Of a stretch of DNA of 64,000 nt, positions 23,004-32,991 are shown piece after piece. Origin of the DNA: Sistotremastrum niveocremeum HHB9708. Taxonomy: Eukaryota > Basidiomycota > Agaricomycetes > Sistotremastrales > Sistotremastraceae. The notes beneath the pieces were generated by a model. That model was not told where the DNA came from. It saw only the letters and a program-made list of their open reading frames with translations, and made no database searches. Each line of letters begins with the position of its first letter. Within the stretch, counting starts at the first letter, position 1. The DNA is taken from assembly GCA_001630475.1 (NCBI GenBank), contig KV419400.1, forward strand, positions 62,001 to 126,000. The letters run 5' to 3'. Both the position numbers and the translations under genes were made by a program.

Positions 23004-24052
23004 AGTGATTGATGGAGATGAACAAGAAAAAATTCGACCAAAAAATCAGAAGGAGGCCATATGGGAACTGCGGGGCACTCACCGGACAAATAAGACTTAG
23101 TTGAAATAGGGAAAGAGTGGGTGGGAGTCCGTCGTCGAGAGGGAATGTCTATGTGATCGTCGAGCGCGAATGCTCGTTGTCGAGAGCAACCAGGTTTGTG
23201 CGTGTTTGGCTTCGCCTCATTGTCTTCATTCACTTTTGTCGGCCCTGAGAACACTTTTATCTACGTCTATTACGCGTCTGATGGTCGCTAGTTATCCTCA
23301 TTATTGGTTACTCGACACCCCTGGACCACCGCCCTATTTTCTTGCTATTTTCTCCCCGCAAATCCAGTTATCGCCCGAAACGGCAATGTCAAGACCGTCC
23401 GGTCCATGCTCGAAGCCTGCCAGTATCCAGGGTCGTTCTCTGATGGGTTCTGAGATGGATATCAGATGACAGCTCGTTGTGGCTATTCTAAAAACAGTGA
23501 ATACAAGAACAAGCCTTCGAGTTATATTCTTTGGCCACCCATAGCGTGATGCGGCTCATCCAACTCCGATATCAGGGTCTTCGACCTTTTACGCTGGTAC
23601 CGTACACATCTGTGGTTGTCTATGACGTCTATGGCTCTATTGAACCTCTCCAAAGGCTAGCGCGAACGCCAAACGTGACCAGCGCCGGCATCTTGACGCT
23701 TTACGGCACAGAACGGAGAACTACTCGCAAATTCGGCCAGATAATAAGCATCAATTGATTCTTTTGTCTGCCATGCTATAGCGCTACTACCAACGACAGC
23801 TCTCTCGAACCTTCCTCAAACTAGGATAGCCCACTATCAACGCCGCGCGATAGATTGCAAGGAACAATAATATACTTATCGTCTCTGATATCCCCCGGAC
23901 GACAAGTCATTGACCACTGGCGCTCGGCATACTCTATTGTCTTCGAATGCTATAATACCTCAGCTGCTATCGCTAGGACCTACAGCTAAAACTACGACTT
24001 TCCACCTCGCGGAAATCCATTCCACCTCACCCAATCGTGTCCCTCTCTCCCT
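23004..24052. other. Intergenic; start of a tandem duplication
   Basis: No gene is seen to about 23.79 kb. From about 23.80 kb to the ATG at 24053 the sequence is the diverged counterpart of 25.14-25.37 kb (shared GCGATAGATTG, AACAATAATATACTTATCG and CCCCCGGACGAC). Confidence 0.55.
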
Positions 24053-25017
24053 ATGCCCCAATATTGTCGTGTCGTCCCTTTCAATTGGAGACCCAGGAGA
24101 CCCACTAGACCCACTTGCGACACTCTCAACCCTAAAATCCGACAGGCGCTGCCTTACATGCTTAGTCTAACAGCCTTTCTGTTCGCATACATCCTTGGCC
24201 GAACCATGGGCAAACCCTCTGATGTTCCGCTTTTAAGCCCTCGAGGCATATGTGGGGCGATGGTCGATAGCATCTCTCAGACCTGCGATGTCGTCCAGTT
24301 CCCGATGGAATTCTTCGATATCTCGTCCGATTATCTTGGCCCGGGTGTGATGACGGCCAGTGATAAGTTCCTGTCAGTCCGCATTCTTCGAAATTTTCTT
24401 GCCGACGCTGATATTTTGCTTTGTCCCTGATATCCAGGTTCGAACGATACGTACGCCGTAAGATGGAAGAAGAAGAAATAAGAATCGTCCTCCAAGCTCT
24501 ACGTGCACGTATTGTTGCCCAGCGCACTCATTATCTTCAAACGTTCTACACCTACCTCCGGTAAGTAAACTATCGTCACGCTCTCCTTCCATAAAATTGA
24601 CAATTATCTTCAAGGACGAACTATATCTCCATAATATATTACATCGTCCTCCACCTCACAGTCGCCGTCGTCGTCCAGTCCTACACACTCAGGAAATTCC
24701 GCCCTCAACCCCAACCCCAACCTCCAGCTCCTCATCCAGCACCAGCCCCGGCAAGGAATACAGTCCCAGCCCCAAATAATCCCCTCTTTGTCCACGTTCG
24801 CGCAACGAACCTTCTCACACATCAACACGAGCCAAAAGCTACAGCTCTTGAGACGCGCGTTGAGTCGCTCGAAAGGAGGTTGGGAGTCGTCGAAACGCGG
24901 GATGTGAGGAGGGGTAGTCCACCCCGGAGTTCGCGCTCGCCATCACCAACGGGGTCGGACGATGAGTCTGAGGTTGGACCTTCGAGGTCTGCGACTCCTC
25001 AGTTGTTGAATTGTTAA
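24053..25017 (+). CDS. Small two-span membrane/coiled-coil protein, tandem family (member 1)
   Basis: Three exons, 24053-24372, 24438-24560 and 24615-25017, give 281 residues with both introns in phase 2. Residues 35-55 (YMLSLTAFLFAYILGR) form a first membrane span. SPRGICGAMVDSISQTCD with FFDISSDYLGPGVMTASDKF follows, then a charged helix in exon 2 (RRKMEEEEIRIVLQALRARI). Exon 3 opens with a second span, YISIIYYIVLHLTVAVVVQS. After a proline-rich linker, ATALETRVESLERRLGVVE is a short coiled coil, and the end is Ser/Arg-rich and disordered. I do not recognise the family. The next gene is its close copy, and two more distant relatives follow on the same strand. Confidence 0.75.
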
Positions 25018-25375
25018 CAGGAAGGTTTAGCTCAGCATTTTTGTCTCGTTGTCTCGCTCGAAGCATGCTCAGGTCATGTTTTCGAATGCTTTAATTTCTT
25101 GATCTTTATTCATGTGATATACTATGACATATTTATCCGAACCTTCCTCAAATTAGGATAGAGCATGAACGGCGCGATAGATTGTAGAGAACAATAATAT
25201 ACTTATCGCCTTTGAAGTCCCCCGGACGACGAGTCGGCGTTCGGCGTCCTTTGAGTCTTGTTGTTTTCGAACGCTATAACACCTCAGGTGTATCGCTAGA
25301 ACTTACTGCTACAACTCCATATTTACACCTCTCCTAAATCCATTCCATATCACTCAATCGCCTCCCTTCTTTCAT
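25018..25375. other. Intergenic, duplicated promoter region
   Basis: From about 25.14 kb this is a diverged copy of 23.80-24.05 kb, supporting tandem duplication of gene plus promoter. Confidence 0.6.
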
Positions 25376-26323
25376 ATGCCTCAATATTGTCGCGTCCTTC
25401 CCTCCAATTGGGGAATCAGGCGGCCCACTTACACCATGCTCAATCCTAAAATTCGAGAGGCACTGCCTTACGTGCTTAGTCTAACAGCTATGGTGTTCGC
25501 GTACAACCTTGGCCGATTCGTAGAGAGATCCTCGCATGTTCTGCCTTCAAATCCTCGAGGCGTATGCGGCGCGATGGTCGATAGCATATCTCAGACATGC
25601 GACGTGGTCTTGTTCCCATTGGAATTTTTCGATATCACGTCTGATTATCTTGGTCCGGGTGTGATGACGGCTAGTGATAAGTTCCTGTGAGTCTTCACTC
25701 TTTGAATTTCCTTTGTAACGACTCTGACATTTTGCTTTGTCCCCGATATCTAGTTCCGAACGCTACTTACGCCGTAAAGCAGAAGAAGAAAAAATAAGAA
25801 TATTCCTCCAAGCTCTGAGTGCACGTATCGCTGCCCAGCGCACCTATTATCTTGAAGCGTTCCACACTTACATCCAGTGAGTAAAGCACCAGCTCGCTTT
25901 CCTTCTATAAACTTATCAATTATGTTCAAAAGGACGAACTATATCTCCTTAATATATTACACCATCCTCCATGTCACAGTCGCCATAGTCATCCAATCCT
26001 ACCCTCTCCGAAAATTACCCCGTCAACCCCAAACTGTGTTTCTTCCTCCAGTTCAGATGCTGGCGAGGGATACAGTGGCCCGAAATGATCCCGTCGTCGT
26101 CCACGTTCGAGCGACCAACGTCGTCCCACATCAAGACGAGCCAAAAGCTACTGCTCTTGCGACGCGCGTCGATGAACTTGAAAAGAGGTTGGAAGAGTTC
26201 GAGACTCGGAATGTGAGAAGGGGCAGTCCATCTCGGATTTCGCGTTCGCCGTCACCGATGGAGATGGAGTCAGAAGACGAGTCTGAGGCTGAACCTTCGG
26301 GATTTGCGACGTCAGAGCTATAG
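25376..26323 (+). CDS. Small two-span membrane/coiled-coil protein, tandem family (member 2)
   Basis: Exons 25376-25686, 25754-25876 and 25933-26323 give 274 residues. The layout matches member 1 exactly: both introns are in phase 2 and exon 2 is 123 bases in both. It begins MPQYCRV like member 1, has a first span around YVLSLTAMVFAYNLGR and shares GAMVDSISQTCDV and SDYLGPGVMTASDKF almost without change. The second span is YISLIYYTILHVTVAIVIQS, and the coiled coil is ATRVDELEKRLEEFE. The proline-rich linker and the acidic/Ser-rich tail have diverged most. The duplication looks fairly recent in the first exon but older in the tail, which suggests weaker constraint or diversifying change there. 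The function is unknown. Confidence 0.75.
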
Positions 26324-27018
26324 AATTATCGACCGGGAAGTCCAATTCAGCCTCTTTTGTCACGTCGAAACATGCTTGAGATAAAGCATGCTTTGAGTTG
26401 ATGACTTTTACTCATGTGATATGCTATGGCATATCTATCCGCATTTGTATACATGTAACTGCTAGGGCTTTGGATGTCCGTCCGCCGTCTTAATGTACAT
26501 TGTCCAATCTTGTAACAATAAAAGAAACCTGATAATAAGAGACTGAGCCAATCGCACCTCGAAGGCGGCAGCGCCGCCAGCGCTCCGCGTTTGCATCCGC
26601 GGCCTTGCTCACCACCACCACCACAAGCTTCTCTCTGAAGACAGCATGTACACAAAACAAGATAGCTATACATGGCTGTGATCAAATAGAAGATAAGATC
26701 TCTTTGTCTCTGAAGTCAGCCGAGCAACAAGTCGTCCTCAGCAATTAGCCTCGCAAGAGATCGCGCTCGTTCTTATTGTCACCTTTCATACTGGACGTCC
26801 CTGCAACTCAATGATAGAACTTCTTGTTATAGAACGACGCCACTGTTTCTGATGTCCTGCTCAGGCTGTACGCGTCAGCGCCGCTATGACTTTTGCGGCA
26901 ACAATTGGAGATCTGCTATATCAGCTCGTCGAACTGCTCATGCTGAACTCAAACACTCGCCAGACGACGTTTCAGCCCTCTCGCCATCTTAACTTTATTC
27001 ATTTTCATACACTCAATC
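26324..27018. other. Intergenic
   Basis: No gene is seen. A GC-rich palindromic patch (GGCGGCAGCGCCGCC) lies near 26565. The last 300 bases keep a weak resemblance to the promoter region of the two preceding paralogs (AAGTC... GACGAC-like motifs). Confidence 0.4.
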
Positions 27019-28140
27019 ATGCTGTCGCTCCTTGACGCAATCGCTATGACCGTGTGTGGGCCTCTCGGTTATGCCGTTGGGAGCCTTACACGGTCCCGTT
27101 TCACCCGCGAGAGAGTCGCATTCCTCAATACCGCTCTTGAGGAGCAGGTCAGCAAGATTGAGGAGTTCGCTATATACCAGCCATCTGTCGTTGCTGAAGT
27201 TTTTGTCGCGCCGCCGCCGACAGCTGTCTGGCGTGTCCTCTGGAGCGATGCAGAGGTTTTAATTATGCATTTCTATGAATGCATCCTAGTACCTTTCACT
27301 AAATATATGTGAGTGCATGCGTCCACGCCTAATCTCTCGCTTCCTCCTGCTTTTCCACTGCTGGTTGCTTACTAGCTCCTCGTTTAGGCTTGGCTCGCGA
27401 TACCCCCAAGCGGAGGCTATCTTCGCCTATCTGTGGGCAGGTACCCTCAGCAAGTATGCAACTGGTTTGCAGACGATCTTTTCTATGGTTGAAGCCTATA
27501 GTTCTTTCCAAGATCTTGTCACGTAAGCCCTTTCTCGTACTCTTCTTCCTACTGGCCCCTGAACTGAAATGGTAGCGATTGCAGATCCCAAATTCATATA
27601 ATAATCCACTGCGGCTTACTTCTCTGCCTCGCTTACTCCGTCGTCCTCTACTACTTCTTCCCCCGAAATATTCGACTTCGACCTTCCAACTCGAAGAATG
27701 GATCGATGAGGATCGCCACGCGCAACAGAAATATCGATCTATTGGATGTTATGCGAAGCGCCAGACGCGACTTCGTGGACGTCACTCTTGATGGACGTGG
27801 CATTTCTCTCAATGTGCGAGTGCGTACTTTAGAACGCCAAGTCGCCGAGTTGAACCGCCTTTTATTGCGAGAACGTCGCCGAGTCACCGCTTCCTCTAAT
27901 CATCCCCGTCCTTATGCAGATCCAGATGCTGAGACGGACGACAGCGGTCTCACCATCGCGGACGAAAACATCTCGGCCATAGTGAATGTTGCTAGCGCTC
28001 CAGTTGAACGCCTTCTGGTCGATCACTTGAATCAGGTCGAGCCTGATGTTGAGTGCGACAATCGTTCATCCGAATCCACCCCAGTGTCCCCACCTTCTCC
28101 ATATCCATCTCCTGAGCGTATTCAGTTCCTCGCAGTCTAA
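27019..28140 (+). CDS. Small membrane/coiled-coil protein, tandem family (member 3, distant)
   Basis: Exons 27019-27308, 27376-27522 and 27576-28140 give 333 residues, again with two phase-2 introns. The N-terminus has a weakly hydrophobic segment (VCGPLGYAVGSL). Exon 3 opens with a strong span, IHIIIHCGLLLCLAYSVVLYYFF, in the same place relative to the intron as in members 1 and 2. A coiled coil, VRVRTLERQVAELNRLLLRE, and an acidic, proline-rich tail (STPVSPPSPYPSPERIQ) follow. Overall sequence identity with members 1 and 2 is low, but gene structure, order of parts and position in the cluster match. I assign it to the family by architecture, which is inference. Confidence 0.68.
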
Positions 28141-28938
28141 GTGCCGGATGTTTTGAAAGAATGACTCAACGCGTTTGCGACTACATCGCGAAGTCGCGGA
28201 CACAACGTCTCCTCGTATTTTAAGAATACCTTTCTGTCATTGGCTTGATGTCATGATGATGATACCCAGATGCTTGTTTTCTTGACGCCTTCTGTATTCA
28301 TACATGTATACATGAAGGAACCCTGTAATAGTACAGGCGCTCATTAAAAAAATGTTCTTGTAACCTTTTATTGTATTTCGTATTATCTTGTGTCGCCAAC
28401 TTTGCTCCAACCCATTCTCATAGGCAGCTCGATGAAAAATTGCGATACTCGTGTATCCGAGAACATCAATCGAGGTTTGATGTTTTGCCCTTTCGGGTTC
28501 GAAGGCTATCGGCTGGGCGCCTATGAACTCGAATAAGTACGTACTACGGCGTCGTCGCTAGGCCGATTTTGGCTTGACTTACTGGGACCTTTGGGACGCT
28601 CTCTTCGTTCTGTTCTACTACTGGTATTCTCCAACAAGAAGAGAAAAATGTGCTAGAAGATTCCGTGTGGCGGTACATGATCTTGCTCCGTTGTTTCGAC
28701 AGACGTCGCTCAGACAACAAGCTATTCATACCAGGACGCTTTTTTATTGTCTGCCTCCTGGTGACTTCGACTGGACGACATTTAAGACGATGCTTAACAC
28801 ACCAGGACAAGCTACAACCTCTGGACTTAGTTGTCGGTGCCGATCGTTCTCTGACTCACCAGGCTGTGTTCTGCATCAGATCACGATATCGGTCTTGCCT
28901 TCGTGTCTTTCTACCCCATAACCCCACAATCTTCTTTA
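28141..28938. other. Intergenic
   Basis: No gene is supported; this is probably the 3' flank of one paralog and the 5' flank of the next. Confidence 0.4.
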
Positions 28939-30009
28939 ATGTCAAAGACTAGCTTCTTCAAGCATATCCGTGCCAACACAACAAGATACTTTTACTTGAT
29001 GTCTTGGGTTGCGAACTTTATCTTCGCCTTTTATCTCTTCAGCCCCCCATCTCGGGAGGTGGACGACGACTACGTCGTTCCTGTGGAAGATACTTGGTAT
29101 CGCGGTGGTGCAGACCAAATACTTTTACACCTTCCTGATCCGATTCTACAATTGGTGTTGAGGGTCTTTAGCACCATGTTAGTGTCGATCGGGGAACTCT
29201 CCATCGAGTTGCTCAAAATACTGTGAGTTCTCCATTGCAGACGCATGCGATTCCCAAAACTTGCTTTCTGACGGTTAACTTCCTTTTTCTAGCTCCGGAC
29301 CCTACTATTTTCAAGTCGAGAAGTTTCTAAGTTTTTCGGGCGATATTTGGTCTGGTGTGATGTGAGTATAGTTTCTTAGTTTTCACACATCTAGATTTAT
29401 GTTGCTGTGAAATATAGAACTCACCACCGAGTCATAATCGATTGTCTCCTGCTCACTTCCTCCATCTATTATGCTACTCGCTATCACCTTCTTTCGCGAA
29501 GAGTGTGTCGCCATTCTCCAGACGAGAAAATTGACACCGAACAAAGTGGAAACATGGGGCCCGATGCCACTCTCACTCAGACACACGATACCGAAATCTC
29601 TTCGAATGCGTCCATTCCAGAATCCGATGCGGGTTCGGAGGGTTCCGCCTCTCATAACGACAGCAGTGCTCGGCACATTCATATTGAAGTTCGCTCTCTA
29701 AAAGCACGACTTGTAGTGTTAGAGTCCTTAATCTGGCTGTTATCTCTGGCCCATCGACCTAGCCTTGCGGTTCAGCGGGACTCGGAAAGCCTCCCGCGAA
29801 CCGGTGAACAGAAAAGAGGTCCTCCTCCCACCCAATCTCAGACCCTCGGAACCGAAAGTGGTCGGCCAGACGCGTCTGTAACACCGCCTGCCGCGACGGT
29901 GGAGTCCGACGGCAACTCTCAGGAGTTATGTACTTTCTCCTCCACTGATCCGGAGACGATCAGTGACGAGGCTACTCAGCCAACGATGTCGGATGAGGCT
30001 GAATTCTAG
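28939..30009 (+). CDS. Small membrane/coiled-coil protein, tandem family (member 4, distant)
   Basis: Exons 28939-29222, 29293-29361 and 29418-30009 give 314 residues; both introns are in phase 2. I chose the first ATG (28939). YFYLMSWVANFIFAFYLF is a first span, PILQLVLRVFSTMLVSIGEL an amphipathic region, and exon 3 starts with the second span HRVIIDCLLLTSSIYYATRY. A helix with heptad spacing (EVRSLKARLVVLESLIWLL) corresponds to the coiled coil of the other members. The tail is rich in Ser, Thr, Pro and Glu and likely disordered. Exon 2 is only 69 bases, against 123 or 147 in relatives. The function is unknown; the repeated plan suggests a membrane hairpin with a cytoplasmic coiled-coil tail. 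Confidence 0.66.
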
Positions 30010-30763
30010 ACCGAAAGCGGTCCTTTCGAGACGGACAACCATTCCTCAATGGTTTTTGTTTAGGAACGGAGGTCTCTCATTGAAAAATAAAAGATCCCGA
30101 GCTGGACACAGGATCATAATTATTCATAAGCAATCACAAGTATTTATGTCTATCTGGGCACTGGTTCTGGTCGACACCAGTGTCCGGACGTTTATCGTGG
30201 CTTGGACACGTGTATGATGTACATGTAGCATGAGATGTTTTCATACAGCGATCCCCATGTATTTAATGCGTTTCTTGGAAGAAATTTAAATTATCGAGCA
30301 TACACTCAGTCTGCTCGTTAGCTTACCGTTCTGTTGGGACTTGAATCTTACTGAAGAACGCGCGGAGGACACCGCCCCTAGATTTTGCGCTTTAAAGTAT
30401 ATGCTACGCCGGGCTCACGTAGGCACAATGTCGATTGATGCTCATCGGCTTGATGAGCATCATGTACTCGTCTCAAAGGATTTCGGTAGGACCGCTATAC
30501 ATGCGCTCAAATAAATTGGTTTTGTATTGCAAAATTCTACTCATGAGTGCCTGCGTTATAGAAAGCTACCATGTCCATTGAGACTTTCGCCCGAGCAGTG
30601 TAGGGCGACGATCCTTTGTCATCTACAAGTTATAAGGGTCGAAGCGGAACTCGGATGATCTTGTATTATCTCGTTCCGACACCTTTGTTTCGACTTGTTC
30701 GAACGGAAAGCGATACTAGCCTACACATTTTGACACTTCAATTCGCTCACTTCTCACAAGAAA
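30010..30763. other. Intergenic with hairpins
   Basis: No gene is seen. Two small hairpins occur: CACTGGT/ACCAGTG near 30158-30182 and a perfect 10-bp GATGCTCATC/GATGAGCATC at about 30437-30461. Confidence 0.45.
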
Positions 30764-32785
30764 ATGGAAAACGGCGATCTGGTCAAGAATATCAATCGAC
30801 AACAGGCTTTATTTCAAAATCAACTAACCGCCGTTGCGGGAGTGCTGGAAGCGGGCGTTCATGAAACGTGAGATTATATGCTATTATTTTCCCCTATCTT
30901 GCTTGATATGACTTGTCAATATATGGGACCACTGAACATCTTCCCAGACGTAACTTGTTGTCCAACGTTTTGCTACATGGAGAACGGCAGAAGCTACAGG
31001 AAAACGATCGCTGGGAAACAGGTAATTTTCTTAATTCCCTCCATGTTCTGTGACATATTGAAGGGATGTCTCCAGGATCTATGTCTCTACTTCGAAATAC
31101 GACATCCAGCCTTGAAAATATCAAAACAATGATTGCCTCTGCAATTTCATTCACTATCGCCGATATATCCGAAGAATCTAATCTGTGTACTCGATTGTGC
31201 CGCCTCCCGGACGCAGTAACGCTTAAAATTTTGGCGGCTTACTGCTACGAAGATTTGCACGGCGATGGCTCAGATGCAAATCCGGCCAACGGGGTGTTTC
31301 GCTTGAGGAGAAATTGGACAAAACTCACCGAGGTGTAAGTTTGGTTGTATTGTTGTCGCTCTCAGGCTCGTTGGGCATCGGCCCGGGTTATCTTACATCT
31401 TCTCAAGTTGCAGGCATTGGAACAAGATCCTAAAGCGCTCTCCAGAGTTCTGGAGTTTCATAGACTTGTCCTGGCCCATCGAACTCATAGATTACCATGT
31501 CGGGCTTTCCCAAGGTGCTCCCCTCAAAGTCAGGTGGAACCTTCCGATGAGTCCAAGCGAGGCATTAGTTATGACAAGATACCATTCGAGGGAGTCAACA
31601 GATCCCCCCTCGGTGTCGAGGAAATGGAATCTGGTTTGCGCCCACTGGCTCGGAGACGTTCAACTAAGCGTAGAGGGGAAGCTGACTGGAGACAAGGTTA
31701 CTCAGTTGACCAATCTTCTCGACCTCTATCCGCCGACAGTGAAGGCTCTCAGGATATACATGCGTCTGGAGGCTGGATCTCCCCAAGTATCGATTTCACT
31801 GCCACCTCTATTGATGTCCAATCTATCAACTCTTCGTCTTCATTACTGTGGGGCATCGGGTCCCTTCTCCCCTCTCTTGGAGACTATCGAGGTGGTCGGC
31901 GGGAATATGACCGTCAATGACATCTTCCAGATCCTATCTGGATGTCAGGTCTTGAAGTCGGGCACCTTTGACGTCAACGCAGGCGCGTTCTTACCGCCTG
32001 CAACATGGGCTCTCCGCACGAATCCATTGCGCCTTCCTCACATGAAGCGTTTGAAATTGGGTCGGCTGTCGGAGGCCACATTCGAATGGCTATATACCCG
32101 AATACTCTTGGAAGAGGTTCCGAACCTGGAGGTGATACTCAAGTTCCCTCATGGAACAGGAACATCTTTTCTGCTCCCCGCTCGGTTCCAGACATGCGCC
32201 TCGCGTGCTCATTCGCTCAGTGTTTGGCGAACCGACCAAGTGAAATACCACTTTGACACTCAACATGTCCATGAATTCAGACTCAACTACGACCTACCCA
32301 TGTCACCCTTATATCTGCGGTATCAACCCACTCTCTCATTTTCCCCTTTCAAATTCCTTCGTCGATTGCTCATCGGGACGTTCAGCCCCCATTACCTTGA
32401 ATTCTGGGTACAAACTCTGCATCACTTGCCTTATCTGACAAACATCCACATACGCGGCTGTCAGACGAAGTTCTCGGCCATCTTGAAAGCCTTCTGTTAT
32501 GGAGCACCTCTTTATTGCCCACAACTCAGCATACTGTCGTTGGAAGACTCGGAGGATGACAGCTGGAAGTGGGATGAGGGTACAACCGAGGAGAGCGCCT
32601 CGCTTCAAAGTGAAGCCACGGACGATTGTCTAGAGCATCTTCTCAGGTGTCGAGCCGCTAAGGGTATTCCAATCCAGAAATTGATTCTTTCCGGTTACTC
32701 CTGGTGGGATGAGGGGCCGGAAAGATGGAATCCTCTGGTAGGCTCCGTTGTTCTTAACGAGGACATGTGGACGGACCCCTGGTGA
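30764..32785 (+). CDS. F-box/LRR-like protein, intact paralog
   Basis: Exons 30764-30867, 30948-31021, 31076-31334 and 31414-32785 total 1809 bases, 602 residues. A helical N-terminus (VKNINRQQALFQNQLTAVAG) is followed by the F-box-like LCRLPDAVTLKILAAYC, then NWTKLTEV-HWNKILKRSPEFWSFIDLSWP. Leucine-rich repeats fill the rest (LSTLRLHYCGASGPFSPLLE, FKFLRRLLIGTF, LTNIHIRGCQTKFSA). The end, LILSGYSWWDEGPERWNPLV, matches the relatives at 13.8 and 16.4 kb. It probably serves as a substrate adaptor for an SCF ubiquitin ligase (family knowledge). Conserved intron positions show that the three genes descend from one ancestor. This copy lies 13 kb away, in opposite orientation to the other two. Confidence 0.78.
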
Positions 32786-32991
32786 TCGCTGCCTTTCACC
32801 ATACTGTATACATATAAATATGTAGCATTAGATGAACGCGACAAAGAACCAACCGAGGTATCGTAAACAACCAAAGCAGTAGCGGTGCTCAGTTGACTAT
32901 TAGATTTAACATTTTACAATATATGCTACACATTCGCTATCCTCCCGATACACTAAACTCAAAGACTTACAACTGACTGCCCGAAATCTTT

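Noticed and set aside
22366-23100. 244-codon plus-strand frame rich in Val, Asp, Glu and Gly
   Set aside because: It is the antisense of the Ser/Thr/Pro-rich Mid2-like gene; its composition follows from that repeat-rich sequence.
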